Origin: Virgibacillus alimentarius | GTDB taxonomy: Bacteria > Bacillota > Bacilli > Bacillales > Amphibacillaceae | Direction: 5' to 3' | Length of the DNA stretch: 56,694 nucleotides | Assembly (NCBI RefSeq): GCF_000709085.1 | Contig: NZ_JFBD01000009.1 | Coordinates: 1 to 56,694 of the forward strand | Part shown: positions 44,474-53,913 of the stretch, piece after piece | Layout: every line of letters starts with the position of its first letter | How positions within the stretch are numbered: the first letter of the stretch is position 1 | Made by a program: the position numbers and the translations under genes | The notes under the pieces: model-generated | Database searches by the model: none | What the model was told of the DNA's origin: nothing | The model's input: the letters and a program-made list of their open reading frames with translations, nothing else

Positions 44474-46162
44474 TTATTCTTTGTCAAAGTAGTCTGTTAT
44501 TGCTCCTTTTGAGGAACAAGACACATTATGCGCATATTTACCCAGCACACCTTTTTTCATTAGCGGTGGTGCAGTCCAATTTTTTCTGCGACGTTCTATT
44601 TCTTCTTCGGAGATATCCATAGAAATGAGAAGCTCGTCCGCATCAATGGTTACCATATCGCCCTCCTTAAGGAATGCGATTGGTCCACCTGTCTGCGCTT
44701 CTGGCGCGATATGACCTACAACAAGTCCATGCGTACCGCCGGAGAATCGGCCATCCGTTAATAGTGCTACCTTTTCTCCGAGTCCTTTCCCTACTAAAAT
44801 AGCAGAAATAGATAACATTTCCGGCATTCCCGGTCCGCCTTTAGGCCCTTCATAACGTATAACGAGCACATCGCCCTCTTTGATTTCATTATTAATTACC
44901 GCCTCCGTTGCTTCTTCTTCGGTGTTAAATACACGCGCTGGTCCTGTGTGCTTTGTAACTTTCAACCCGGAAACTTTTGCAACTGCACCGCTTGGAGCCA
45001 AATTTCCCTTTAAAACAACTAACGGGCCATTTTTTCGAAATGCTTTGTCAAATGGTAATATAATCTCTTGACCTTCTTCTAAAGAAGGTGCTTCCTTCGC
45101 ATTTTCAGCAACTGTTTTTCCTGTAACAGTCAAACAATCACCATGCAGGTAACCTGCTTCATAAAGTAATTTCATCACTGCAGGGATACCGCCGATGCGA
45201 TGTAAATCTTCCATTACATATTTACCGCTTGGTTTTAAGTCAGCTATATGTGGTACATTTTCTCTTATTCTATTAAAATCATTAAGAGACAGATCTACAC
45301 CGATGGATTGTGCCATCGCAAGTAAATGTAATGTAGCATTAGTCGATCCGCCAAGTGCCATTACTACAGTAATTGCATTTTCAAATGCTTCTTTTGTCAT
45401 AATATCTTTCGGGTAAATTCCTTTTTCAAGCAATGTGTATACTGCTTTACCAGCCTCTTCACAGTCTTTTGCTTTATCTTTAGATTCAGCAGGGTGTGAT
45501 GAACTACCAGGCATACTCATCCCCATTGCTTCAACGGCAGAAGCCATCGTATTTGCGGTGTACATTCCTCCGCAAGAACCTGCTCCAGGACAAGCATGAC
45601 ATTCGATATTACGGAGTTGTTCATCACCAATATCACCATTATTATGCTTTCCTACTCCTTCAAAAACAGATACAATGTCCAGTTTCTCGCCATTTGAAAA
45701 CCCTGGAGATATTGTTCCGCCATATACAAAAACAGCAGGAACTTCTGCTCGGGCAATCGCAATCAAACACCCTGGAATATTTTTATCACATCCGCCAATT
45801 GCTACAAATCCATCTAAATTTTCCGCTCCTACAACGGTTTCGATGGAGTCTGCGATAACATCTCTGCTTGGCAAGGAGTAGCGCATTCCTTCCGTTCCCA
45901 TTGATATCCCGTCTGAAACTGTAATCGTATTAAAGATGAGTGGTACACCACCGGCTTCTCGTGCTCCTTTTTTAGCACTTTCAGCTAAACCATTTATATG
46001 TATATTACATGGTGTCACTTCACTCCATGTACTCGCTATACCAACCATCGGCTTTTTAAAGTCTTCATCGTTCACGCCTACTGCACGCAACATGGCACGA
46101 TTGGGTGCTCTTTTTGGGTCGTCACTAAACACTTTACTTTTGATGCGTAAGTCTTTTTCCAT
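44474..46162 (-). CDS. ilvD: dihydroxy-acid dehydratase
   Basis: IlvD dehydrates 2,3-dihydroxy-isovalerate and its homologue in valine/isoleucine synthesis, using an iron-sulfur cluster. The cluster cysteines lie in [10 protein letters not shown] near residue 120 and [20 protein letters not shown] near 190. It is 562 aa from the ATG at 46162; GGGTGG precedes it, and the longer frame adds four residues. It is separate from other ilv/leu genes here. IlvD/Edd relatives dehydrate sugar acids, but length and motifs favour IlvD. I found no T-box upstream. Confidence 0.93.
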   Translation of the reverse strand: MEKDLRIKSKVFSDDPKRAPNRAMLRAVGVNDEDFKKPMVGIASTWSEVTPCNIHINGLAESAKKGAREAGGVPLIFNTITVSDGISMGTEGMRYSLPSRDVIADSIETVVGAENLDGFVAIGGCDKNIPGCLIAIARAEVPAVFVYGGTISPGFSNGEKLDIVSVFEGVGKHNNGDIGDEQLRNIECHACPGAGSCGGMYTANTMASAVEAMGMSMPGSSSHPAESKDKAKDCEEAGKAVYTLLEKGIYPKDIMTKEAFENAITVVMALGGSTNATLHLLAMAQSIGVDLSLNDFNRIRENVPHIADLKPSGKYVMEDLHRIGGIPAVMKLLYEAGYLHGDCLTVTGKTVAENAKEAPSLEEGQEIILPFDKAFRKNGPLVVLKGNLAPSGAVAKVSGLKVTKHTGPARVFNTEEEATEAVINNEIKEGDVLVIRYEGPKGGPGMPEMLSISAILVGKGLGEKVALLTDGRFSGGTHGLVVGHIAPEAQTGGPIAFLKEGDMVTIDADELLISMDISEEEIERRRKNWTAPPLMKKGVLGKYAHNVSCSSKGAITDYFDKE

Positions 46163-46303
46163 CTGTATTCCCACCCTATATTTTTCTTTTTATAAAAGTT
46201 TACTTTTTTCTATTATAACGATTCTTTTAAAAAGTGCAATAATTTTGTTTATAATTGCTGGAATATGGCAAACTATCCCTTTTAATCAAAGCTACATATA
46301 GAT

Positions 46304-46331
46304 AAAGGAGTAGCTAAAAAACTACCCCTTT
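46304..46331 (-). terminator. terminator of queF
   Basis: AAAGGAGTAG pairs with CTACCCCTTT (one A-C mismatch) around a short A-rich loop, nine bases after the queF stop codon. The T tract lies inside the loop rather than after the stem, so quality is moderate. Confidence 0.45.
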
Positions 46332-46338
46332 GACCATG

Positions 46339-46836
46339 TTATCGGTTATCTATTTTTTCAGGATACATATCATGGTTCATCATCCGATGCTCTGCCATTT
46401 GTTCATACTTTGTACCTGGCTTGCCATAATTACAGTACGGATCAATTGAAATACCTCCGCGTGGAGTGAATTTCCCCCATACTTCGATATATCGCGGATC
46501 CATTAAGTTAATTAAATCATTCATAATCATATTGACACTCGCTTCATGAAAACCACCGTGATTTCGGAAGCTGAATAAATATAATTTTAAAGACTTGCTT
46601 TCTACCATTTTAATGTCCGGGATATAACTTATATATAATGTTGCAAAATCCGGTTGCCCTGTCATCGGACAAAGTGTTGTAAATTCCGGAAAATTCATTT
46701 TGACAAAATACTCTCTGTCCGGGTAATCGTTATCAAATGTTTCTAATAGCTCCGGATTATAATCAAATACGTAGGTTGTCCCTTTGCTCCCTAAATGGGT
46801 TAACCTTTCTAATCCATCATCTTTTTTATCTACCAT
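46339..46836 (-). CDS. queF: NADPH-dependent preQ0 reductase
   Basis: QueF reduces 7-cyano-7-deazaguanine (preQ0) to preQ1 for queuosine in tRNA. The catalytic cysteine lies in [20 protein letters not shown] near residue 55, and the family motif [20 protein letters not shown] follows near 80. At 165 aa it is the short single-domain form found in Bacillota. AGGAGG precedes the ATG. Its 200-base leader contains a preQ1-I riboswitch, which independently confirms the assignment. queC, queD and queE are not adjacent. Confidence 0.97.
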   Translation of the reverse strand: MVDKKDDGLERLTHLGSKGTTYVFDYNPELLETFDNDYPDREYFVKMNFPEFTTLCPMTGQPDFATLYISYIPDIKMVESKSLKLYLFSFRNHGGFHEASVNMIMNDLINLMDPRYIEVWGKFTPRGGISIDPYCNYGKPGTKYEQMAEHRMMNHDMYPEKIDNR

Positions 46837-46863
46837 CCTTCATACCTCCTGTTTTCCGCCATT

Positions 46864-46947
46864 AAAAAAAGCCAGGCCCTAAGGCACATGGCTTTACAAA
46901 CAGCTGTCCTTAGTTTTTTTAAGAGGGTTAATGCTAAGAACCTCTCC
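46864..46947 (-). ncRNA. preQ1-I riboswitch with terminator, upstream of queF
   Basis: On the minus strand the aptamer (46906-46946) has AGAGG-TTCTTAGC...CCTCT, an A-rich tail and CTAAGGAC, matching the preQ1-I consensus closely. A terminator follows at 46864-46894 (AAGCCA...TGGCTT and seven Ts). CTAAGG of the aptamer can pair with CCTTAG inside the terminator, as expected of a transcriptional OFF switch that responds to preQ1. Confidence 0.93.
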
Positions 46948-46972
46948 GCTTTTTGCAGGATATACTCGATTT

Positions 46973-47001
46973 ATTATAAGAATGATCGATTTAAATGTCA
47001 A
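46973..47001 (-). promoter_or_regulatory. consensus sigma-A promoter of queF
   Basis: TTGACA, 17 bases, TATAAT on the minus strand: a perfect match to consensus. It ends about 26 bases before the preQ1-I aptamer. Confidence 0.88.
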
Positions 47002-47041
47002 TCAGGGAAGCATATTAGTAGACCGATCCCGCGATCTCGGA

Positions 47042-48010
47042 TCAATTCCCACCCATTACGGAAGCCATTACCGCTTTTTGTGCATGTAATCTATTCTCCG
47101 CCTGGTCAAACACAACGGAATTTGGACCATCAATGATATCTGTTGTCATCTCCTGTCCACGTACAGCCGGAAGACAATGTAGAAATAAATAATCATCTTT
47201 TGCATATTGAACAAGCTCTTGATTAACCTGGTATTTAGCAAAAGCTTGCATTCGATCATCCATCTCATCTTCACATCCCATACTCGTCCAAACATCTGTA
47301 TAGATGATATCTGCATTTTCTACAGCTTTTTTAGGATCATTTGATTGCTCGATTACCGCCCCACTTTGCGCGGCCAATATTTTTGCTTTATCCATAATAG
47401 CATCTTTTACTTCGTATCCTTTAGGAACAGCAAGTGAACAATCAATTCCCATCATGGCACAGCCAATAATGAGTGAGTTTGCCATATTATGTCCATCTCC
47501 AACAAAAGCAAGCTTATTTCCTTCCAAATTCCCTTTTTTCTCATAAATTGTAAGAAGATCTGCAAGTACCTGGCACGGATGAAAATCATCTGTCAGTCCA
47601 TTAATAATCGGAATTGATGCATTTTCTGCAAGCTCTTCAATTAGTGCATGTTCAAAAGTACGAATCATAATGCCATCAACATAACGGGACAATACCTTTG
47701 CTGTATCTGCGATGGTTTCCCCTTTGCCAAGGTGTATATCATTTTTGCTTAAAAATAAAGCATGACCGCCAAGCTGGAACATTCCTGTTTCAAATGACAC
47801 TCGTGTTCTAGTTGAAGATTTTTCGAAAATCATACCCAATGTTTTTCCTTCAAGTAAATGATTTGCTCCTTTTGAACGCTGCTTCTCTTTTAATTCCAGT
47901 GCATAATCCAAAAGAAATAAAATCTCCTCTTTTGTAAAATCTTGTAATGTTAGAAAATGCTGTCCTTCTAAAGTAGTTTTTATATTTTTGCTTTTAGTGG
48001 GGACGAACAT
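47042..48010 (-). CDS. argF: ornithine carbamoyltransferase
   Basis: ArgF joins ornithine and carbamoyl phosphate to citrulline. Family motifs are intact: carbamoyl-phosphate site EKSSTRTRVSFE near residue 65, FHPCQVLADLLTIYE near 150 and catalytic HCLPAVRG near 288. At 322 aa it is full length. It is the last gene of the leftward argC-J-B-D-F operon, 56 bases after argD. Carbamoyl-phosphate synthase genes carAB, often inside this operon in Bacillus, are absent. No clear terminator follows. Confidence 0.96.
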   Translation of the reverse strand: MFVPTKSKNIKTTLEGQHFLTLQDFTKEEILFLLDYALELKEKQRSKGANHLLEGKTLGMIFEKSSTRTRVSFETGMFQLGGHALFLSKNDIHLGKGETIADTAKVLSRYVDGIMIRTFEHALIEELAENASIPIINGLTDDFHPCQVLADLLTIYEKKGNLEGNKLAFVGDGHNMANSLIIGCAMMGIDCSLAVPKGYEVKDAIMDKAKILAAQSGAVIEQSNDPKKAVENADIIYTDVWTSMGCEDEMDDRMQAFAKYQVNQELVQYAKDDYLFLHCLPAVRGQEMTTDIIDGPNSVVFDQAENRLHAQKAVMASVMGGN

Positions 48011-48066
48011 GTCGTCATCACTTCCTCTTTTTAGATTTCCCCTTCCTCAGGGGATTTGTTATTTAC

Positions 48067-49221
48067 TTAAATGGATGTGATTGGTTTTTTAAGATTTTCA
48101 GCGATAAGATTTACAGCCTTATCTATTTCCTGCTGGCTTACTGTTAATGGGGGGAGTAGACGGATTACATATGGCCCAGCATTTAAAACAAGTAATCCTT
48201 TTTCAATAAGGCTGGGGATAAGAGCAGTAATATCTTCCTTACATTCAATACCAACCATGAGCCCTTTCCCACGTATATCGGATACAAAGCTGGATGTACC
48301 AATCCGTTTGTTTAATTGCTCTTTTAAATAAATACCTTTTTCTTTTACTTCATTTAAAAAGTCCATCTGAAACACGATCTGTAAAACTGCATCCGCGGCT
48401 GCCATCGCAACCGGATTACCGCCAAATGTGGACGCATGACTGCCTGGTCCAAAGAAACTCGAAAGATGCTCTTTAGCGATCATCGCTCCTGCCGGGAGTC
48501 CATTCGCCAGTCCTTTTGCTGAAGTAATAATGTCTGGCGAAATACCGTAATGCTGATACGCAAATGGCTTACCAGTTCTTCCAATACCTGTTTGCACTTC
48601 GTCAATAATAAGTAAAATATTATTTGCTAAACAAAGCTGTTCTATTTCTTTTATAAATTCTAATTTTCCATCAAGGACGCCGCCCTCTCCCTGAATTACT
48701 TCAAGCATGATTGCTGCTGTCTGGCCGTCTATGGTGTTTTGTACTGCTTCGATATCATTAAACGGTACATAAACAAACGACTCAAGCATCGGCCCAAATC
48801 CCGTATGAACTTTTTCCTGTCCGGTAGCGGCCATCGTAGCAAATGTTCTTCCATGAAATGATTGATGAAATGTAATCACTTTCGTCTTACCTGTTGCTTT
48901 TCTCGCTAATTTAATGGCTGCTTCATTCGCCTCTGCTCCACTGTTACAGAAAAAGACAGATGATCCAGAACTGCTTGTAGTGAGTAATTCAGCTACACTT
49001 TCTTGAATCGGCACGTGATAAAGATTCGAAACATGCCAATATTTAGTTAGCTGAGTTTCTACTGCTTTTTGTACATCGGGATGGCGATGTCCTAGGTTGC
49101 AAACCCCGATCCCCGATCCAAAATCTAGATATTCCTTTCCGCTCGTATCTTTTACAATCGTTCCTTTTGCTTCTGATACCGATAGTTCAAATCGTTTATA
49201 TGTTGGAAATAACGCAGTCAT
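48067..49221 (-). CDS. argD: acetylornithine aminotransferase
   Basis: ArgD converts N-acetylglutamate semialdehyde to N-acetylornithine with PLP. The class III motifs are [20 protein letters not shown] near residue 90, [20 protein letters not shown] near 205 and the PLP Lys in [20 protein letters not shown]. The protein is 384 aa. Its ATG overlaps the argB stop codon by four bases (ATGA), giving translational coupling. Confidence 0.95.
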   Translation of the reverse strand: MTALFPTYKRFELSVSEAKGTIVKDTSGKEYLDFGSGIGVCNLGHRHPDVQKAVETQLTKYWHVSNLYHVPIQESVAELLTTSSSGSSVFFCNSGAEANEAAIKLARKATGKTKVITFHQSFHGRTFATMAATGQEKVHTGFGPMLESFVYVPFNDIEAVQNTIDGQTAAIMLEVIQGEGGVLDGKLEFIKEIEQLCLANNILLIIDEVQTGIGRTGKPFAYQHYGISPDIITSAKGLANGLPAGAMIAKEHLSSFFGPGSHASTFGGNPVAMAAADAVLQIVFQMDFLNEVKEKGIYLKEQLNKRIGTSSFVSDIRGKGLMVGIECKEDITALIPSLIEKGLLVLNAGPYVIRLLPPLTVSQQEIDKAVNLIAENLKKPITSI

Positions 49222-49997
49222 TTTACCACCTCCATCGATTTTGTAATAACCGTTCCTTTCAATTTCATGTCTGCTTTGATAACGGAATGCTTCCCATCAA
49301 CAATCATTACTTCACGCAATTGTTCATTTATACTTTTGAGTGCTGCTTTAACTTTAGGTATCATACCGCCATAAATTGTACCTGTTTCTATTAAGTGTTT
49401 AATTTCCTGCTCTGATATTTCTTCAAGTAATTTACCTTCCTTAAGTATTCCAGGTACATCGGTAACAAAAATTAACTGTTCTGCCGATAAAGCTTCAGCA
49501 ACTGCACCTGCTACGGTATCAGCATTCACATTGTATCTTGTTCCATTCTCACCGAGGGCTATCGGAGCAATGACAGGCACAATACTAGCAGCTATTAAAT
49601 GATGAAGTAACGGTACATTGACATCTGTTATTTCTCCTACCAATCCGTAGCGCTCTATATTTTTGGAAACTGCTGTCAGGGTCTTTGCATCCGAACCAGA
49701 TAACCCAATTGCTTGTATCCCAGCTTGATTAAATTTACGTAGCAATTCATTATTCACTGATCCATTAAGTACCATCTCGGCAACATCCATAACTGGTTCT
49801 GTCGTTTTTCGGAGACCGTCGATAAATTCCGTTTCAATTTTTAACGTATCCAGCATTTCTTTTATTGCTGGACCCCCGCCATGAACGATAACCGGCTTGT
49901 AACCTGCTTGCTGTAAAGTTAAAATATTGGCAAAAAATTCAGTAGACAAAACATTGATAATACTTCCGCCACATTTAAGCACAATTATATCCTGCAC
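49218..49997 (-). CDS. argB: acetylglutamate kinase
   Basis: ArgB phosphorylates N-acetylglutamate. The amino-acid-kinase fold is clear: VLKCGGSII at the N terminus, [15 protein letters not shown] near residue 38, and [11 protein letters not shown] near 175. At 259 aa it has the usual length for the Bacillus enzyme. The start is a GTG with GGGGGTGT upstream. It overlaps argD and starts 13 bases after argJ. Confidence 0.95.
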   Translation of the reverse strand: MQDIIVLKCGGSIINVLSTEFFANILTLQQAGYKPVIVHGGGPAIKEMLDTLKIETEFIDGLRKTTEPVMDVAEMVLNGSVNNELLRKFNQAGIQAIGLSGSDAKTLTAVSKNIERYGLVGEITDVNVPLLHHLIAASIVPVIAPIALGENGTRYNVNADTVAGAVAEALSAEQLIFVTDVPGILKEGKLLEEISEQEIKHLIETGTIYGGMIPKVKAALKSINEQLREVMIVDGKHSVIKADMKLKGTVITKSMEVVK

Positions 49998-50010
49998 CGC
50001 TTACACCCCC

Positions 50011-51240
50011 TCACGATCGATAACTAGCGTTAATACGTACATAATCATAAGTTAAGTCACAACCCCAAGCTTTCCCCGTTCCATTACCTACTTTTAAATC
50101 GATTACTATTGTCACAGTATCTTCTTTTAAATAGTTTGTTGCTTCATTTTCCGAAAAAGGCACTGGTTGACTATCTTTTAACAACTGGATCGATCCGATA
50201 AATGTATCAATTGTATCTGGATTGATAACCGCATCACTATAACCAATGGCAGCTATAATTCGTCCCCAGTTCGCGTCTGCACCACATACTGCTGTTTTCA
50301 CCAATGATGAGCCAACAACAGACTTTGCAACCTTCCCTGCTTGCTCATTATCAGATGCTCCGTTAACTTCTACTTCTATTAACTTTGTAGCACCTTCCCC
50401 ATCACGAGCAATCATTTTTGATAGGTCTTCACATGTCTTGTTTAATAGTTCCAGAAATACGTCCCAGTCTTCATGCTCTGGAGTGAGTGTTTCGTTTTTT
50501 GCCAATTCACTTGTCATAACGAGCACCATATCATTTGTCGATGTATCCCCATCAATCGTAATGCAATTAAACGTTTGGTTCGTAACCTTCTTTAAAGCCA
50601 AATCGAGCATAGGCGGCTCAATTACCGCATCTGTTGTAATAAAGGCAAGCATCGTTCCCATATTTGGCTCAATCATACCAGATCCTTTTGCAGAACCTGC
50701 CATTGTAACTGTTTTACCATTTATCTTTGCTTGATAGCATGTTGATTTAGTACATAGATCAGTAGTTAAAATAGATTCATTAAAATCCTCTGCACTTCTG
50801 TCTGTATCTTCAAGGTGAAGTTGTTTAATACCAGGGATTATCTTGTTCATTGGCATATCTAGCCCGATAATGCCTGTTGAAGCAACTGCCACGTAATGTT
50901 CTGGCAAATTTAATTTTTCTGCCGTAACCTGTCTCATCATACGTGCATCTTGCTCACCTTGTTTTCCTGTACATGCGTTTGCATTCCCGCTATTTGCAAT
51001 TAGCGCTTGAATCTTACCAGCTTCCGACAGGCTTTCTTTCGTTATTTTTAAGGGAGCAGCTTGTATGACATTTAGTGTATAAACAGCAGCAGCATTCGCT
51101 GGATTCTCACAATAAATCAGCCCTAAATCATTTCGTTTACGTTTTACACCAGAATGCAGACCTGCTGCCTGAAAGCCCTTCGGTGTTATAATCGATCCAT
51201 TTTCAATTTTTTTCATTTTTTCCTCAACAATCACCATCAT
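50011..51240 (-). CDS. argJ: bifunctional ornithine acetyltransferase/N-acetylglutamate synthase
   Basis: ArgJ transfers acetyl from N-acetylornithine to glutamate and can also form N-acetylglutamate. The precursor cleaves itself before a threonine; the site is GSGMIEPNMGTMLAFITTDA near residue 190, where Gly replaces the more common Ala before the nucleophilic Thr. Length is 409 aa; the first nine residues may be extra, as the family core begins at about KIENGSIITPKGF. Its presence means argA and argE are not needed. Confidence 0.95.
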   Translation of the reverse strand: MMVIVEEKMKKIENGSIITPKGFQAAGLHSGVKRKRNDLGLIYCENPANAAAVYTLNVIQAAPLKITKESLSEAGKIQALIANSGNANACTGKQGEQDARMMRQVTAEKLNLPEHYVAVASTGIIGLDMPMNKIIPGIKQLHLEDTDRSAEDFNESILTTDLCTKSTCYQAKINGKTVTMAGSAKGSGMIEPNMGTMLAFITTDAVIEPPMLDLALKKVTNQTFNCITIDGDTSTNDMVLVMTSELAKNETLTPEHEDWDVFLELLNKTCEDLSKMIARDGEGATKLIEVEVNGASDNEQAGKVAKSVVGSSLVKTAVCGADANWGRIIAAIGYSDAVINPDTIDTFIGSIQLLKDSQPVPFSENEATNYLKEDTVTIVIDLKVGNGTGKAWGCDLTYDYVRINASYRS

Positions 51241-51295
51241 TCATTCTCCCTTCTTTTTTAAGCCAGTATTTCTTTACATCTATGGTTATCTGTGG

Positions 51296-52333
51296 TCAAG
51301 GAAAGACAGGAACAAACTCAAGTCCCATTGTTTCTTCCATTCCAAGCATCTTATTCATATTTTGTACCGCTTGCCCTGAAGCACCTTTCATCAGATTATC
51401 AATAACGGAGACGATCATAATCCGATTTGTTCGCTCGTCATAGGCAATTGAAATATCACAAAAATTTGACCCGTATACTTCTTTTGTACTTGGGAATATT
51501 CCCTTTTCTCTAATTCTGACAAAATAATCGTCTTTATAACTTTCTTTATACAAATTATGCAGCTGATCTATATTCACTTCTTCGGTTGCATTTGCATACA
51601 TTGTCGTCATAATGCCTCTTGTCATCGGAAGTAAATGCGTACTGAATGTTATCGCCCCAACAGCTGCGTCCCAACTGGTCAGCACTTGTTCTATTTCAGG
51701 AATGTGCTGATGTTTATTGACTTTATATATTTTCAAGTTATCGTTCATCTCTGAGAAATGCGTCATTGGAGAAGGATTTTTCCCAGCACCGGTTACTCCT
51801 GTTTTCGCATCAATAATAATCGTCTTTTCATCTATTAATCTATCTTTTATTAATGGCGCAAGTCCTAATAATGCCGCAGTTGGATAACAACCAGGATTTG
51901 CAACTAATTTAGCATCTTTTAAGTCTGTTTCAAGCCATTCTGTTAATCCATATACCGCTTCGTGAAGCCAATGTTCATCTCCAGCCTCTTTGTTATACCA
52001 CTGTTCATAGTCTTTTGAATTTTTTAGGCGGTAATCTCCAGATAAATCAATTACTTTTAAACCCTCTTTCAGTAATTCTGGTACGAGCTTTGCAGAAATT
52101 CCGGAGGGTGTAGCTGTAAAAACCAGATCAGCTTCACTTGCTATTTTTTTTGTGTCAATAGCTTGGAGCGGCTGATCAATAATCGATTGAAGATGCGGAT
52201 AGCCTTCTGTTAGCAAACTTCCGTCCTGGCTTGAAGAGTGGTTTGTATAAAGAGATACAGCTGGGTGTTGTTGTAAGATTCGAATTAATTCAACCCCACC
52301 GTAACCAGTCGAACCTATGATTGCTACTTTCAT
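51296..52333 (-). CDS. argC: N-acetyl-gamma-glutamyl-phosphate reductase
   Basis: ArgC reduces N-acetylglutamyl phosphate with NADPH. The Rossmann motif IIGSTGYGGVELIRIL opens the protein and the catalytic Cys lies in VANPGCYPTAALLGL near residue 145. It is 345 aa from the ATG at 52333, eight bases after AGGAG; an upstream GTG overlapping that site would add three residues. It is the first gene of the arg operon, with promoter and ARG-box-like sequence at 52366-52394. Confidence 0.95.
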   Translation of the reverse strand: MKVAIIGSTGYGGVELIRILQQHPAVSLYTNHSSSQDGSLLTEGYPHLQSIIDQPLQAIDTKKIASEADLVFTATPSGISAKLVPELLKEGLKVIDLSGDYRLKNSKDYEQWYNKEAGDEHWLHEAVYGLTEWLETDLKDAKLVANPGCYPTAALLGLAPLIKDRLIDEKTIIIDAKTGVTGAGKNPSPMTHFSEMNDNLKIYKVNKHQHIPEIEQVLTSWDAAVGAITFSTHLLPMTRGIMTTMYANATEEVNIDQLHNLYKESYKDDYFVRIREKGIFPSTKEVYGSNFCDISIAYDERTNRIMIVSVIDNLMKGASGQAVQNMNKMLGMEETMGLEFVPVFP

Positions 52334-52365
52334 GAAATCCACTCCTAAAATTTTTGTTAGTATTT

Positions 52366-52394
52366 ATTATAAACTGTATAAAAATAAATTCAAG
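52366..52394 (-). promoter_or_regulatory. arg operon promoter overlapping an ARG-box-like site
   Basis: On the minus strand TTGAAT, 16 bases, TATAAT. The plus-strand sequence from 52375 (TGTATAAAAATAAATTCAAG) resembles the AhrC/ArgR box of Bacillus (TGAATAAAAATTCA-type), so arginine-dependent repression is likely. Confidence 0.6.
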
Positions 52395-52539
52395 GGCATA
52401 ATTATAAATTTTTGAAATTATTTTTCACCTGTTAATAGGTGTAATAACAAATCAAACCTCTTATCGCTTACCACACCGAATGTATAGATAATGCATAAAT
52501 ATACCTTCGATTTGCATTGTACAAAATGATTTTTCATAT

Positions 52540-52566
52540 AAAAAAAATACGAGGAAATCCTCGTAC
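52540..52566 (-). terminator. terminator of the CHR transporter pair
   Basis: Perfect TACGAGGA/TCCTCGTA stem with a two-base gap, followed on the minus strand by TTTTTTTTAT. It lies 18 bases after the stop codon of the second CHR gene and ahead of the arg promoter. Confidence 0.8.
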
Positions 52567-52583
52567 GAAGTGGGCAAAACATT

Positions 52584-53111
52584 TTATAGAAAAACTGCTC
52601 CATATACTAATGCACCAAGCACAACATAAACAGGACTAATATGTAATTTCTCAAGAAAAATCAAACCTAAAACACCAATAATAGCTGTATGCATTATCCC
52701 TGTACTTACATAAGAATCAAAAAAGAAATGATAAGTCATCACCCCTAACAATACTGCAATGGTTGGACGTACAAATTGAGTTAGCCTTTTCACTTTTTTT
52801 GATTCTTTAAATTTTAACAGTAAACCTAACAGGGCAATCATCATGATGAGCGATGGTGCTACAGATGCAAACAGCCCAATTGCAGCACCTAAAAGTCCAC
52901 CTTGGTCATAACCGATATAACCAGCTAATTTCGTCGCAATCGGTCCTGGCAATCCATTTCCAAGCGCCACCATTTCACTGTACTCGCCCGTTGTGTACCA
53001 ACTATAGCGGTCAACTACTTCATGTTCCAAGAGAGGTATAGTTGCTGGTCCTCCACCATACCCGAGTAAGTTTGCGATAAAATTCGCCAAAAATATCTTC
53101 CAGTAAATCAT
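52584..53111 (-). CDS. CHR-family transporter subunit, second gene
   Basis: A 175-aa half-size member of the chromate ion transporter (CHR) family, with about five to six membrane segments and the GYGGG motif at residues 18-22 (ANLLGYGGGPATIPLLEHEV). GNGLPGPIATKLAGYIGYDQ near residue 51 is the second conserved block. Short CHR proteins act in pairs in B. subtilis (YwrA/YwrB, chr3N/chr3C). AGGTGAGGGG precedes the ATG, and the gap to the first gene is 15 bases. Chromate efflux is the known role; another oxyanion is possible. Confidence 0.88.
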   Translation of the reverse strand: MIYWKIFLANFIANLLGYGGGPATIPLLEHEVVDRYSWYTTGEYSEMVALGNGLPGPIATKLAGYIGYDQGGLLGAAIGLFASVAPSLIMMIALLGLLLKFKESKKVKRLTQFVRPTIAVLLGVMTYHFFFDSYVSTGIMHTAIIGVLGLIFLEKLHISPVYVVLGALVYGAVFL

Positions 53112-53126
53112 TTTCCCCTCACCTGC

Positions 53127-53666
53127 TCATCTTTTTTCCTCTTTGGATAACAATGCAGCTGCTACTAACGCTATGATCATTAGAGCTGGATGAATTCCAA
53201 AAAATTGCATCACGATCAAACTGATTCCCGCGATAACAATAGTTGCCAACCACCCCATCGATTGTTTCGATTTTTTAATGAAGTCCCAAGCTAAAACACC
53301 GATCATCACCCCTGCAATCGGTATAACTCCTTTGGACATCCCTTGCACCCATGGCTTATCTTTATAAGCGTTTAAAACGGTAAGTAATAAAATCATTAAA
53401 ACAACCGTCGGAAGCACTGTAGCAGCTATCGCACATAATAAACCCTTAAAACCTGACAGTCGCCATCCAATATATCCTGACAGTTTCGTATTAATCGGTC
53501 CTGGGAGAGTATTTGCCAACGCCAAAATATCCGAAAATTCTTCGTCATCCATCCATTTATAGATCGTTACAACTTCTCTATGCATCAAAGGAATAGCTGA
53601 CAGGCCTCCCCCATATCCAAGCATTCCTGCTCTGAAAAAGGCAATAAATATGTCCTTTTGTTTCAT
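53127..53666 (-). CDS. CHR-family transporter subunit, first gene
   Basis: A 179-aa partner of the preceding-listed gene, with the same motifs: GMLGYGGGLSAIPLMHREVV near residue 14 and ANTLPGPINTKLSGYIGWRL near 50. The two halves together correspond to one full-length ChrA. I start at the ATG at 53666, with AAGGA and GTGAT upstream; the ORF could extend 11 residues. It is the first gene of a two-gene operon that ends at 52540. Confidence 0.87.
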   Translation of the reverse strand: MKQKDIFIAFFRAGMLGYGGGLSAIPLMHREVVTIYKWMDDEEFSDILALANTLPGPINTKLSGYIGWRLSGFKGLLCAIAATVLPTVVLMILLLTVLNAYKDKPWVQGMSKGVIPIAGVMIGVLAWDFIKKSKQSMGWLATIVIAGISLIVMQFFGIHPALMIIALVAAALLSKEEKR

Positions 53667-53913
53667 GAAAATCACGTTCCTTTTTAAAACATCTTGCATG
53701 TTCTATCTGATTTTCTAATCCTAACATGAATATTTTGACTTTTCCATTATCCGATTGTTCTAGTTTGTTATTACAATTTTATCTCAATTCTGATAAACAA
53801 TGTGAATACTGAAATATATTTGCAATACAATTGTAAGTTTATTTTTTCCAATTCAGGCAATAAAATAGAATAACCATATGTTTTAAATATGAACAAATGG
53901 AGGCTTGAGGTTC

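Noticed and set aside
46175-46303. T-box or other riboswitch upstream of ilvD
   Set aside because: No T-box sequence (TGGNACCGCG-like) or other leader motif could be found in the short AT-rich gap.
47030-47062. GATCC...GGATC repeat as the argF terminator
   Set aside because: The stem is only five base pairs and no T tract follows on the minus strand.
52418-52603. Minus-strand 61-codon ORF upstream of argC
   Set aside because: It overlaps the CHR terminator and the end of the CHR gene, has no ribosome site, and its composition (many Phe, Tyr, Cys) is that of translated non-coding DNA.
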